DNA of 64,000 nt, from positions 230,089,741 to 230,153,740 of the forward strand of contig CM041465.1 of assembly GCA_023213395.1 (NCBI GenBank). The letters are read 5' to 3'. Below, piece after piece: positions 20,862-32,439 of the stretch (the stretch's first letter is position 1; every line of letters starts with the position of its first letter). The DNA comes from Cycas panzhihuaensis. Taxonomy: Eukaryota; Cycadophyta. Made by a program: the position numbers and the translations under genes. The notes below the pieces were generated by a model. The model searched no databases and was not told the origin of the DNA. It was given only the letters and a program-made list of their open reading frames with translations.

Positions 20862-23390
20862 TGAAACGCCGCTTCTGTGGTGGTGTCCCTACGTCTAGCA
20901 AAAGGATATATGAGTATGCTATGCTAACTAAGTTAGGCAGCAAGGACCTCACCTCGCAGGGCATCTGTGCACCAGAGCGCGGATTGAGGACTGCAAGGTG
21001 CCTGGTTGCTTCCAAGTAGCCATGCAAAGCAAGGCTTTCCTACCCTTCGGATGGCTGGGAAAGAGAGAGAATGCCTTGTGCGTTGCATCTTCTCAAGGCA
21101 ATGAGAAGGCAACGAATAGAAGGGCAACTAACTAATGTGAAGGTAAATGCAGAAAAGGGCGCAATGAGGGCAACTCGAATACAACGCGAGCAAGCTAACT
21201 ACGCTATGCTAAAGTAAGAAATAATATAGAAATGAATGCACTTCCCTTTTTCCTTTATATTCTTTTACAATTTCCTAACTACTCAGGCAAATGCATGAAA
21301 GGTAACAATGTAAAAGGGGATATCACGGAAGCAGGGGAATACCGGATCCGTCTTTGAATGGAGTGCAACTCATCTCTCTAAGTCCTGCTCCTTTCTTCTC
21401 CATTCGTCATGCATGCTCTTGATCGCCAGTAGTTCTTGGGAAGCGATAGAAGAGGGGTTTACTTACCTCCCCTTAAGCATGCAAAAGCAAATAAGACGGA
21501 AAGAAACGAAAAGCTTAAAACCAAAGAAAGAAATGCACTACGCAGGGAACTAACCTACAACGGGCTCGTCCCACGTATCGCTCCACCAATGCACAGTCCT
21601 GCAAACAAGTGAGAAGGACACCTTCCTCTCGGAAGAGAGGCCACGAGATATATCAAAATATATATATACTAAAATCAAATGGAACTAAGATCTATGCTAA
21701 GCATCGAAATATAACCAAATGAAATAGCAACATACAAGAAACGCTCTCACCACCATGCACCACGAAGACACTTGAAAGGGAAAGGAGTATAGCCTCGGGA
21801 TGGCTAACTCACCCATGGGAGACCTCCACGGAACTCGGGGAAGAAAAACTAGTTGGCAACAAGGTAGTGAAGCAACAAACCGTAACAAGGAAAAGAATAA
21901 CAGAAAAAATCGGGGCTTACGTAGGGCCCAACACCAACAGGTGAGACTTCTGGAAATGACGTAGTGATGGGTTGCCTATGCTAATCTGAACACCCTAACT
22001 AAATTCCCTAAACTCCCTTAGCTCGTTCCCTAAGAAAGCGCTGATGGCAAAGGGAAAGAGAACAAGGGAGAGAACCCTTGGGGAGAAGGATAGCAATGGG
22101 GGACGGAACCCTGCCTACCTCCCTCAAATCCTCGTATGTTACTCCTTTGCACCGGCTAACTAAGGAAGAGGTGAAAGAGATAGTTTAAGGAAAATAGAGA
22201 GGCTTCAAATAAACAACGGGAGGGTATTACTACTCTAGGCAAACACTATGAGGAAAAACTAGCTAACTAGGATCCCATTCATTAATAAACAAAAGAAATA
22301 GGAACATAGTGAATTGCAAGTAGAAACAAGAAGTACCTTGTAGGAAGAAGATCAAGCATGAACTTTGTTGCTAGGAAACAGCAGCAATAACCAATGTATG
22401 AGGACTGATCATGAGTGGTTCTTGTAAGAGTGAGAATGAAGAAAACTCCTTGTAAGCTTTGAGCCTTGGAAGTTGGCTCTTTGGGAAGCTTTTGGGTGAA
22501 AATGTCACTTAGATCCTTAAGCACCTGCAAAGAAAGATGGGGCTTGCTGTGGAGAGCTGAAGGGGCAGTAATGGCCCTACAAGTCCAGCTGGTAGTAATC
22601 ATTTTCTCCTTTGTCCAGTTGTTGTGTATGTAGATTGTCTTTTTCTGTGTGTTTTCTTGTTGAAAAGTTAGAAATTCTTCCTAGAGATTTGAAAAATGGG
22701 GAGCAAAATCCCCTTTATCCCCTTGTTCACAGCAGGTGAACGTTGGGGATGTCAGGGTGACTCGAATCAATCAACGCCACGCAGCAGTTCCACAAAAAAA
22801 TGGAAACTATCACGTGGTTCTCTTTTTTAAATTTCAAACAGTCGTACTACGGCAAACTGTGATGCGACAAATCTTCTTGATGCAGCTAAGTTTCTGACGA
22901 TGTCAGTTGGAAGCGAAAAAAGAAAAAGCGAAACATCGGGTTTGAGGTAAAAACCAAGGCTAAACATAAAATTTGGGCGGTTGGGGAATGCCCAGCTAAT
23001 GGGCAGGTACCCAAAACAATGCAAAGAGTCCTAACTAAGGATTAAATCAGGCTTAGGAAGGACTGCAACATAAGTAACACCTTGTAACGAGAGTAAATAG
23101 GACTGACAGAAACATCCCGGGAGACCGTGGAGACAACGTGGGTGGCTATGCGCCATACGGGGTGTAGCATTCGCTAAGGAATGCCCCCACTGTGAGTCGT
23201 CATAGGCTGATGGTGTGCTGTAAGCACATGCATTATGAGCAAGTAGAGAAGCAATACGTGTAGGCAGGCATATGTCAAGCAACCTATGCTAAATAATCTC
23301 AATCGAGCATGGGCAAGAAAAAGTAAGAATGTATACCTGAATGTACCTATGTCAACGCATCTCGAGTCCATTCCCAGTAGCTGGGAAACA
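20862..23390 (-). repeat. Element C right LTR (5' LTR of the element)
   Basis: 2529 bp matching 6820-9384 in direct orientation. It starts TGAAACGCCGC and ends CTGGGAAACA before the GGTGC duplication. Differences from the left LTR are scattered point changes and a short indel near 22350. The GGTACC-centred motif (about 22843-22900) is more decayed than in the left copy. The ORFs inside are not supported as genes. Confidence 0.92.
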
Positions 23391-24000
23391 GGTGCTTCCC
23401 CAACCTACCGTGAAGGGGAATCCCTTCTCTATGATTGATGAGCTTTACACTGTTGCCATAAGGATGTCCATGATGGATATCTTGAGAAGCTACCATGAAC
23501 AATGCACCCTTCTTTTGGAATCTTTGGGGTTGGTTGACGTATCCGTTCATGCCTTAGGAGTCACTCTAAGTCATGGACCTGTCATCTCCTTCGATACCAA
23601 AAATCTTCCCCCATCTAATGAAAGGGAATGCTAATAGCACTACCCCTTTACCATAATCATTGACACACCCGATTGTACTCTACAAAGAACCATTGTAGAT
23701 AATGGTTCTTCTATCAATGCCGTGCCCTTACGTGTCATCTAAGAACTTAGCATTTTAACCCTCGAGATGGTTCCTTGGTGGTGTCAAGGCTACGATGGTA
23801 ACGAAAAGACACCCTTGGGATCAGTGTCTATTCCACTTACTCTCGAGGACAAAACTATCTTTACCAACATTGTAGTCCTTGACGTGGACATCAACTATAA
23901 CCTATTATTAGGATGCCTATGGCTCGACCAAATGGGGGCCATGTGTTCATCTCGATAGGGACAACTTAAATTTGTCCATGAAGGGTGAATGAGAGTTGTT
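23391..24000 (+). pseudogene. Element B linker (right part) and aspartic protease
   Basis: Continues B's linker after element C: LPQPTVKGNPFSMIDELYTV, then MMDILRSY and SVHALGVTL. The protease follows with IVDNGSSINAVPLRVI (DNGSS active site, about 23695), QGYDGNEKTPLGSVSIPLTL and INYNLLLGCLWLDQMGA. Two TAA/TAG codons sit near 23630, one TAA follows the active site and one TAG lies at about 23957. Domain content and spacing equal those of C. Confidence 0.85.
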
Positions 24001-25019
24001 TCCCATGAGCCTCCTCCTACTAAACAATCTTGTCAAGTGGTTCGCAATCAAGCAAAGGGCAGTAAGGGCCCTTCCACCCATGCCTCTGCTTGCTCTATTG
24101 ACATTCCTAGTTCATCCCATATGGAAGAAGACCCTTCCCCTTCTTCCTCTAGCCTTATCTGCTTCACCCCTATTGGTGTAGGAAGCTATGGGTATCTCAC
24201 TGTGCTTAGTGACAATGAGTCCAATGACAAGAATGAGGACTTTCCTCACCCCATTTCCCTCTTAAGCATAAGTAGGGGGCACTCTCTTCATTTCAGGTCC
24301 CAACCTAAAACCTCTTCCATTGAGGAGACCAGTGCTCCTCCTAGGTTGTATGTCATTGCTCTTGCTGCTCGTGTGATCTCTCACATCGCTTCCTTGCGAT
24401 CTGTAGGCGATGAGGCAAGGGAACCTCTTATCACTTCTCACAAGAGGACTCCCTTAGACTCCTCTGAAGCATCCCTTGGGTACATCGAGTGGTGGGTCAA
24501 CCACTACGATCCCGCCACTCCTTCTGCCCCTTGCTCCTCGTCTTCTCAAAGTGTAGTCATCCATCGGGTGGACTATTTTGAGGATGACCAGGCCTTGATC
24601 AAGCATCTAGTGAGCTCCGTGCCCAATCTCCCTCCTGGTCACCATAGACTTGGTCACTAGAAGGTCTTGGCTATCAGGTCACCCCTAGCTAACCCAAACC
24701 CATCTTCTTCTTCGCCTCCTTATGTTGACTGGGCCTCCATTCACTTCGAGGAAGGGAATGCTATATGTATGGGGCCAAGCAAGGACATAGTCCTTGCCAT
24801 CGATAAGGTCATAAAGGTGGGAGCGGAATGCTCTCTTAATGAAGTGAAGGAATACACCCTCCTCTTCTAGGAATTACGTGACATATTCATGTGGGACTAC
24901 TCTGATATAAAGGGAATAGACACTTCTATTGTCACCCACAATCTCACTATCATTATGGGTGCTTGCCCCATGCGTCAAAAGCAATAGCCTCTTTATCCAA
25001 AAATCTCAACTACCATAAA
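24001..25019 (+). pseudogene. Element B protease-RT linker
   Basis: 23989-24660 is open for 223 codons and rich in Ser and Pro (ACSIDIPSSSHMEEDPSPSS, then FTPIGVGSYGYLTVLSDNES). It is followed by DYFEDDQALIKHLVSSVPNL, a stop at about 24658, IHFEEGNAICMGPSKDIVLA and a DKVIKVGAECSLNEVKEYTL block, then MWDYSDIKGID leading into RT. Equivalent to C 17375-16604. Its role is unknown. Confidence 0.78.
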
Positions 25020-25620
25020 GATAGAAGTGGAGAAACTCCTAAATGTGGGGTTAATCACTTCTGTCGACTACCCCAACTGGGTCTCTAACATCATACCCAT
25101 TGCCAAAAAGAATAGGACGATTAGGATATGCATTGACTTTTGTGATATAAATAATGTATATCCTAAGGATAACTTCTCTTTCCCCTTCATTGATTCAATT
25201 ATTGATTGAAACACCAGTTTTGAAGTCATGTCCTTGATGGATGGCTTCTCAGGCTATAATCAAATCCAAAATTTCCCCGAAGACCACCATAAGATGGCCT
25301 TCACTATGCCTTGGGGCACCTTTGCTTACAAAGCGATGACTTTTGGGCTTAAGAACACATGCACCACTTATCAAAGGATGATGTAATTTATCTTTCATGA
25401 CCTCATTAACAACACTCTTGAGGTTTTCATGGACAACATGACGGGCCTCTCACGTATTAGGGCCCACCATCTTACCAATTTATGGGTCATCTTCATGTAA
25501 TGTCGCAAATATCATGTAAGCCTAAATCCTCTTAAATGCGTGTTTGCCATAACAACTGACAAACTCCTCAGCTTCTTGGTTTTAAAACAAGGAATCTAAA
25601 TTGGCCCTGACAAAGTCAAG
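25020..25620 (+). pseudogene. Element B reverse transcriptase
   Basis: Reads VEKLLNVGLITSVDYPNWVS, AKKNRTIRICIDFCDINN, SLMDGFSGYNQIQ, WGTFAYKAMTFGLKN, NNTLEVFMDNMTGLS and HVSLNPLKCVFAI. The active-site box is FMDN, so one of the two catalytic Asp codons has become Asn. Stops at about 25207, 25384 and 25498 also break it. It is the same protein as C's RT. Confidence 0.87.
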
Positions 25621-26400
25621 GCCATCCTTGACATGCTACCTCCTAAGACCCAATGACAAATCAAGTTGTTCTTAGGTAGGCTAGGATTTCTCATGCATTT
25701 TTTGGTGAACTTCGCCATAAATGCAAAACCCCTTAACAACATGTTGAAGAAAGGGGCCCCATTTGTTTGGTCTCTGAAGGCCCAACAAGCCTTCGAGGAA
25801 CTCAAGATAGCTCTCACTTCTACCCTGACTTTGGCACTCCCTCTCTTTGACAAGCCCTTCATCCTCTACACCTCGGTCACCAAGGAATCCTTGGGTACCA
25901 TGCTTGCCTAGGAGGATGACTCGAGAACTGAAAGAGATATTTACTTTATCAACCACACCCTCGTGGCTGCCGAACTTAACTACTCCCCTACTGAGAAGGA
26001 GTGCATCTCCTTAATGCACGCTACCAAGAAGTTTAGGCACTACTTGCTTGGAAACTCTACTTGAGTGATCATCCAATCCGATCCCTTGAGATATTTACTG
26101 ACCTAATCCAACCTGACAAGTAGGACTGGCAAGTGGGCCGTCCTCCTTCAAGAGTTTGATCTCTAAATCATCAATAGGAAATCAAAGAAAGGGACGGTAG
26201 TAGCTAAACAACTCGTTGACACCCCTATCCCAAGCATTTCTGATGCTCCTATCGATGATTCCTTCCCTGACGAACCTATTTTGGCTATTCAAGATTTTTC
26301 CCCTCACCCACTTATTGATAGTGAGTAGTATGGGGACATTGTGCAATGCCTCATTGAATAACAGTATCATCCCAAAATAACTGACAAGGTTAGGTCACGT
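25621..26400 (+). pseudogene. Element B RNase H (next to RT) and tether
   Basis: LGRLGFLMHFLVNFAINAKP, KKGAPFVWSLKAQQAFEELK, LFDKPFILYTSVTKESLGTM, then a TAG near 25909 and ERDIYFINHTLVAAELNYSP and KKFRHYLLG. The end of the domain and the tether run to about 26400. The first acidic residue of the family (YTSATDES in C) is YTSVTKES here, a likely loss. Confidence 0.82.
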
Positions 26401-27560
26401 ATTCAGGCTACTACTAGGCAGTATTTCTTTATGGGAGAGGAATTATATAAGAGATCCTTTGACGGGATCCTTCTTCGTTGCATCAACCATGACGAAGTGG
26501 ACCAAATACTTCACGAATGCCATAACGACATTTGTGGGGGTCATTTTGGGGGTCAGTCCATGGCCCAAAGGATCCTTTGCATGGGCTATTATTAGTCATC
26601 CCTCTTCAAGGATGCCCACGCTTATGCCTTGCAATGTCATTGGTGTCAAGCGCATGCAAATATCACCTTACACCCTATCATATCCCCATGGCCCTTCTCC
26701 TAATGGGGATTAGACCTTATTAGGGTCACAAACCCACCTTCTTCGTTGCAACACAATTTCATCTTGACTGTGACAAAACACTTTACTAAATGGGCCAAAG
26801 CGGTCCTTTTGTCCTCTACCCCTGGCAAGATTATAGCTACCTTCGTCTACTAGAATATCATCTATCAATTTGGGGTCCCAGATGTCTTGATTATAGACAA
26901 CGACATCTCCTTTTACAATAAGGAAATAGATGAACTATATGAGAAATTTAACATCTCTCACAAAACCTCCTCTCCTTATTACCCTCAGGCCAATGGCCAA
27001 GTAGAATCATTCAACAAAACCCTCATAAGTATCTTGAAGAAACTGTTGCGTGATTGCAAAGGGATTGGCACCTCCAACTCCCTTTTGCCCTATGGACGTA
27101 TCGCACATCCATCTATACAGCTACATGGATGACTCCATTCTCCCTTATGTACGGAACCGAGGCGTTCCTCCTATTGGAGGTGGAAATCGCTTCTTTATGA
27201 GTTTGCCTTCGAGGTCTTGTCGACGATGAGTCTCTCCGTCAAGCTCATCTCCTAGACCTCGAGGCCCTAGACAAGAAATTCTTGATCACTTACCAAGTGA
27301 ATCTCGCTTCTAAGGCTAAGGCACAAAGGATATATAACAAATGCCTTCGCCCCCATCCTTTGCATCCAAGGGACCATGTCCTCAAGTTGGAATATCTCCA
27401 TGATTGCTTGTCCAAGTTCAGACCTAAATAGGTTGGACCCTTTGTCCTTCTCAAGAGCCTCGATAATGGTGCTTACAGGATCACAACTTTGGAGGGTCTT
27501 GAATTTGAGAAAGCTTTCAATGGTAAGTTCCTAAAGAAATTCTACATGTGACTATCCCTA
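26401..27560 (+). pseudogene. Element B integrase
   Basis: The zinc-binding start (CGGHFGGQSMAQRIL) lies at about 26530-26580. The core has the first Asp in WGLDLI (about 26705), the second in VLIIDNDISFYNKEIDELYE and the Glu in ANGQVESFNKTLISILKKLL. Spacing agrees with the D,D-35-E pattern. 26887-27132 is open; a frame break then leads to the C-terminal part (LRDCKGIG...), which is readable to about 27550 in shifted frames. TAG codons occur at about 26594, 26701 and 26851. No chromodomain is seen. Confidence 0.85.
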
Positions 27561-28232
27561 CCTCCATGTAGATTAGGCATACCCTTTCCCCCTGCTCACT
27601 CCAAAATGAGCCTAAACTACCACCCTAAGTGTGTCTTCATCCCCCCCAACCACGGGTAGAATGACGGTTTAGGGTAACTTTCTTAGCTTTCCTTGTTGGA
27701 TGTGTTGGTTCCTATAACTTCTGAGTTTGGAAATGCACTCCAACTGGGGCCTCATACTTGAGTACCCATACTCTTCCTCTCCTACCAACGCTTCCTTTGT
27801 ATATCCCATTATGCTCCTTTGATGGATATGTATGGCTCCCCATCTCCTAGTCTCATACGTGCCTATCACCTACACTCACGGTGGTCATATGTGCCTGCTA
27901 TGAGTATGGCCCTACATGAAAGGAAGTGTAGGCATCATCCATATGATCTAATAACACAAAAACCATATAACAACCAACTAATCATCATGATGTTTAGCCC
28001 CTTGTGCATCCGTGCATCTATGCCTACATACACACAAACATATAAACATATAAACAACAAAATACATCATCATACACTATCATTGTACATCAAATGGTGT
28101 GCCTATGGCCCCTCTTTATATACATAAAGAACCATATCATACAAAATAATATAGTACATCATCTATAGGAAGCTGGAATCCTTACAGGGAGGAGTACAAT
28201 CATGTGGTAACATATGGTGACTCCCTAGAGGT
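27561..28232. other. Spacer after integrase in B, including the 3' flank of the antisense PMD gene
   Basis: No supported gene. On the minus strand this would be the 3' untranslated and poly(A) region of B's PMD gene. The minus strand at about 28110-28010 is T-rich (TATGTTTATATGTTTGTG), like the TGTAA-rich tail in C, but a clear AATAAA is not seen. 27620-27680 resembles C 13980-14045. Confidence 0.5.
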
Positions 28233-28335
28233 CATGTGCTTTCCCAGTCAAAGCTAGCCATGCCCTGCTCTTTGGCACTCATGTGATTTCCCAGTCAAAG
28301 CTAGCCATGCCCTGCTCTTTGGCACTCATGTGCTT
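28233..28335. repeat. 47-bp tandem duplication
   Basis: The unit starting CATGTGCTTTCCCAGTC occurs at 28233-28279 and, with one visible change, at 28280-28326. A partial third start (CATGTGCTT) follows to 28335. It lies at the 3' end of B's antisense PMD gene. Confidence 0.9.
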
Positions 28336-30783
28336 ATGGAGTATTGTCTCTTAGTCAGTGTGATCCCTCCCCAAGAGACCACATACCTCCTAGGCTCCTC
28401 CTGCACCTCTAGGAGCTCCTGGCCTCACTCCCCTTGTCTTGAGGCCTCCTTGGGGTCGTCATCATCGTCTAAGTCTAAGTCTTGCTCCGTAATGACCTCA
28501 TTGCCATATGCTCCACTAGATGATCATATTATACCTGTATATATCTATCTCCCCCTCTACTCCTCAGAGTCTCTCCTCTAGCATGGCAATCTGGATGTGA
28601 CTCTCTGCATCTCCATCTACTCCTCCACCCTGAGCCTCCAACACCTAAACTTGATCACGTAGGGTGTCTCTCTCTACGTGGGTCTCATCTAGCTCCCCCT
28701 GTAGCACCCTCGCCTGGTGCTCTTAGGACTCTACTACCCATATGTCCCTAGCCCTGATCAGTGGGGCGAACATCGTTGTGTGCACCCCCACCAATCGTGG
28801 CTCCTCTCCATCCTGGATGGGAGGTTGCCTCTCCACGTAGACCTAGGAGAATGCCTCCCAGACTATCGCTTCTATCAACCTTGCCATTCCCGCTGCTCCT
28901 ATTAAGTCAAACATATCACATATTAGTCCACATATCTATATGCATATCAAACCCTTAAAATGAAATTAAAGCAAACTATCTAAATGCCTGATAGTCAAAG
29001 GATGAGAAGAAAGGATAGTGTCTCACCTCTTGGGACAATTAGCTCCTCTACTATGGCGACTATCTCCTCCTCAGGACCTCCCTTGGCTGTTAGTACCTCC
29101 TCCTCCTTAGGTACTACCTCACCAACCACCTGGTCTATCGAGGCATCTCGTCCTCCCTCTATTGCTACTACCATTGCCACTGCCTGAGATCTACCTACCA
29201 CCCTCAGTCTCTGGACTGGTGTGTGGGGTGGCGTATCTCTCCCTGTAACTTCTAAGGGACCAACCTCTCCTCCTGCGGCTCTAAAGGCCCAGCCTCACCT
29301 CCTACAGTCCCTGATGGACCTACTTCATCACCTGATGCTCTTAATAGGCCTACCCCATTGCTCCCATCACTGTCATTATCATCATTGCCATCTCAAGGGG
29401 CACCTCCTGCTCCTCCTGCCTCATCATCACTATCCTGCCTCACCCCTCTATATGGGTCTGCCATATAGTCTGCCATGATGAGGAGGTCTAGTGATATCAC
29501 CTCGACCAAGCACCTAACGTGTGCCTAGTCTTCAATCCCCCTAAACCAAGTCTACCACTTATGTACCATAAGAGCCCATGCTGAGATAGGGTGTGGTCCT
29601 CCTGGTGGTGCTACCGCTATGAAATGATCAAAGAACTAGCACTATAGCAGCGTACAATAGGAGAATCCTCATCTTCCTGTCACTTTGATAGCATCTAGTT
29701 GGGATACCATACTCACTATTATTAGAGTGGCCCAGTCCAGTCTCTCCCCAGCCTCACACCTCCTTACTGTCTCTATCCATCCACCGGGTATATCCCTGTA
29801 GTTCTATTTCTGGGAAACTGAGAACAGAATGCCCAACATGATCAACTTCCTCACCCAAGGAATCCATGACATAACCATAGTCTGAACTGGTATCCCCCAT
29901 CTATCCCACTTATCCTGGCACATGAAGTATGTGGCCACCTCCCTGTGTGCAGTGTCATTGTTAGGCAATGTCCCTAACGACACTAGTGCTCCTTCTGCCA
30001 ACATGCCCAGGATCCTCCGAATGTCCCCTAGTGTGATAGTGGTGTCCTCTAGCTAGGGGAGGTGGAACACATGCTGCCTGCGATCTCAATGGGTGACTAT
30101 ATCCACTAGGAGACACTAATATGAAGCATACTGTGGTGTCTTAATAGCCTTTAACAGTCTGTAGCTCCCTAATATCTGTCTGTCTCCCCGAGTCATCATC
30201 TCAAGGAAACTCATCATAGAGATCCATATGTTTTTGTGGTTGTCTACCACAATAACTGCTTGCAAAACACCCAACAATTAATCAAAACTCCTCCACATCT
30301 ACTTGCCTACCCTCAAGTTGCCTCTTCCCCCCTTCTGAGTCGAATTTGGCACCTTTCTGGGCCTCTTTCCTCTTTTTTTCTATTTGATGCTGCCTACACC
30401 ACATCAAACTCTGTGGTACCGCAGAGTTTGACCCGGGCCCCACTAAAATTTTAACATTTCTATTGTAGCCCCATGGCAAACTCTGCGGCACCACGAATTT
30501 TGTCGCGGGGCCACCCACACCCCCCATATAAGAGGGGTAATACCTAAGAAACCCAAATTTTTCTTTTGCACAAGTGGACTACACTCAGGCCCACTGGGAC
30601 CGAGGCTACCTAATGCCTTGGTCCTCCCTCTCTCTGGGCCTAAATCAGGCTCCACAAGATCCCAAATTGCCCTTAAGGGACCAAAAATTACTTTAAAAGG
30701 TATAAAAATACATTTGATTTGAGTGACAAAGTGGACTAGGTATGGGACGATCCACTCATTAAATCTGGTCTTGCTATGGCCAT
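28336..30783 (-). pseudogene. Antisense PMD gene of element B (decayed)
   Basis: Exon 1 reads MAIARPDL from ATG at 30783 to 30760. Its donor has become ATGAGT (GTGAGT in C). Exon 2 begins near 30259 (AVIVVDNH, as VVITVDNH in C). It holds the PMD box around 30100-30010 (TTITLGDIRRILG) and 30004-29804 (ATYFMCQDKWDRWGIPVQTM). A further PMD part (LDWATLIIVSMVSQLDAIK) lies near 29740-29690. Many stops follow. 29201-28995 encodes acidic, Glu/Val-rich sequence. The tail near 28500-28360 (LDLDDDDD, VQEEPRRYVV) matches C's tail (EEPRRDVV). As in C, the gene is opposite to gag-pol and lies between integrase and aRNH, so the layout is inherited rather than a chance capture in C. Confidence 0.78.
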
Positions 30784-30944
30784 CTTGTCACTCTAGTCCT
30801 ATCAGTTGTCTCCTCACCCCGATCCAATGGTCTGATCTCTCTCTACATGTCTCTAAATTTGGGCAGTGCTCTGCTACATAAGGGAAAGGGCTCTAGATCG
30901 ATTGTGAGCCCATGAAAATGAATCCTATTTTTGTCAAGTTTTCC

Positions 30945-30951
30945 TTATATA
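30945..30951 (-). promoter_or_regulatory. TATA box of the antisense PMD gene (B)
   Basis: Minus-strand CCTATATAAGG, then AGGATTCATTTTCATGGGCTC. Both parts match C at 10762-10820. It lies about 160 bp before the exon 1 ATG at 30783, the same spacing as in C (about 165 bp). Confidence 0.68.
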
Positions 30952-31169
30952 GGCAGGGGACCTGATGGGCACTTCCTTCGTTTCTCCTGTTGTGACAACC
31001 ATTGGGACCACCTCGTTTTCTATGTTACCTTTGTGTTCTGGGTCCACCCCATGTTTCACCTCCATGGCCTTCTTTTCTTTCGCCTCTTAGATATATTTAT
31101 GACTATCCCTTCAATCTTCCATAGGCCCATTTTGCCTTGATTTTCACACCATCCTAAAACATACCCATG

Positions 31170-31178
31170 TTTATACTC
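31170..31178 (+). promoter_or_regulatory. Candidate TATA-like element upstream of aRNH (B)
   Basis: TTTATACTC in ATGTTTATACTCATTTGG, about 350 bp before the aRNH ATG. The block TTTATACTCRTTTGGYTCATTT is shared with C (minus, 10541 downward) and H. The flanking 30952-31522 holds no gene; it is the divergent region between PMD and aRNH. Promoter function is inferred. Confidence 0.35.
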
Positions 31179-31522
31179 ATTTGGTTCATTTCACCATCCT
31201 GAACCCGTTTTCACTACCCGTTCGAGCCTTTGGGGCTCCTAAAGGAAGCGCCTCCCTCATCCGAGACCTCGCTTTGCTCCTCTTAATAACCTTTGGGACC
31301 CCGAAGGGGGCTCCTTTCATCGTCATTTCCTCCCCGTCCATCCGATCAGTCTCCTCATCCTTGGGTAGCCTCCTTCTGGGGCTCTTCCATCCTTCATAGT
31401 CCCAATTATAGCCTTCCAAGTATTTTATAGCCCCAATGCTACCTTCCATACCCTTCCGTGCTCATTGACCTCGATGTCACTCTTCTTTTCCATCCGTCTC
31501 ACCAAGACTTTACTTCCCTCGC

Positions 31523-31945
31523 TATGGCGTTACTCATCTTTCCCAACGGTGGAAGCTATGGTAACCTAGACCCTTCCGCCACTGCATGGATCCTCTATGA
31601 CCCCTCTGGATAGATTACATGCATTATAGGGTCTTCCTTCCTAAAGCCACTAATAAGAAAGTTGAATACATAGCCATTATTGAAGCACTCATCGATGCGC
31701 TATGCTTCCACCGTGGACCCATCATCCTCCTTTGCGACTCTCAGGTCGTGGTACCTCACATAACCTAGGTCTACTAGGTGCATTGCCCATGCCTGAGAAC
31801 CATCACCTTGAACGTTAGGTCTCTTTTATCACATTTATCTTCCATTGATATCCAGCATATCCCTTGGGACTATAACGCTGAGGTGGACAGAATTGTCTAC
31901 CTCATCCTCGGGCATTGCCTCCCTCTCCTTGATGGCCCCCCTTGA
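31523..31945 (+). pseudogene. Element B archaeal-type RNase H (aRNH)
   Basis: A 140-codon frame from ATG at 31523 to TGA at 31943-31945 without frameshift but with three internal TAG codons. It starts MALLIFPNGGSYGNLDPSA; the first catalytic Asp of the family (FADGG in C) is Asn. It continues KATNKKVEYIAIIEALIDAL and IILLCDSQVVVPHIT. The TAGs at about 31610, 31766 and 31775 fall at non-stop codons of other copies (the latter two in HLTQVYQVR of G). Same length as C's ORF. It lies beyond the antisense PMD gene and before the polypurine tract. Confidence 0.8.
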
Positions 31946-32427
31946 GGAACCTACTCAGTCACCTAGGCACCTAGGTTCTGGGTCATCCCATCTTGCAATC
32001 CATTCACACCTTTGAAAGTTGGCCACTAATGAGGTTAAACTATGGTGGCCGCCAGGTTTGTTCTCCTCACCCTACCGTTTGTGCCACCCCCAGTATGGAG
32101 TCTTTCTCTTCCTTACTCTCCCGTGTGTATAAATTCTCGTTTGTAGCATCTTTTTGATCTTGTCCATGATTGTTACCACTATTTATGTTGCATTTGTATG
32201 ATGGGGGTATTCCCTCCATCTATTTACTCTGCCTGTCGACTCTAAGATGATGCATAGGTAGCCCCTATGCCATCTCTCCCTTGTTTCCTTGTCTACGCAT
32301 CCTTCCATGACACTCGTTGTCATCCTTAGCTCATATCATCATCATATTTATTATATATATGTATTGTTAACATTTTGTTGCTAGCATTTGCCATCGTATT
32401 ATAATTGTAAGTAGCGAGGCTCTACTG
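31946..32427. other. Spacer between aRNH and polypurine tract (B)
   Basis: No supported ORF. Matches, loosely, the region between aRNH and LTR in C and G (around 9400-9800 and 55371-55800), where those copies have TA repeats. B has only a short TATATATATG stretch near 32350. Confidence 0.6.
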
Positions 32428-32439
32428 CCAAGGGGGTAA
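32428..32439 (+). other. Polypurine tract of element B
   Basis: CCAAGGGGGTAA directly before the right LTR (TGTTTACC). The same tract reads CCAAGGGGGCAG in G. It would prime plus-strand DNA synthesis. Confidence 0.85.

Larger units (their letters stand above)
6820..23390 (-). mobile_element. Element C: full-length Tat-like Ty3/gypsy retrotransposon, 16.6 kb, with antisense PMD gene
   Basis: LTRs at 6820-9384 and 20862-23390 flank a minus-strand gag (20747-18900), protease, RT, RNase H and integrase (to about 14105), an antisense (+) PMD gene (10931-13413) and a minus-strand aRNH ORF (10236-9814). The primer site lies at 20842-20861 and a perfect GGTGC duplication flanks the element. It is the most complete Tat-like copy here and keeps many CpG dinucleotides that A and B have lost, in line with its being younger. 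Coding regions still carry several stops, so it probably cannot move by itself. Confidence 0.93.

Noticed and set aside
28201-28335. CRISPR-like short repeats
   Set aside because: Only two adjoining 47-bp units without spacers, in a eukaryotic genome: a tandem duplication.
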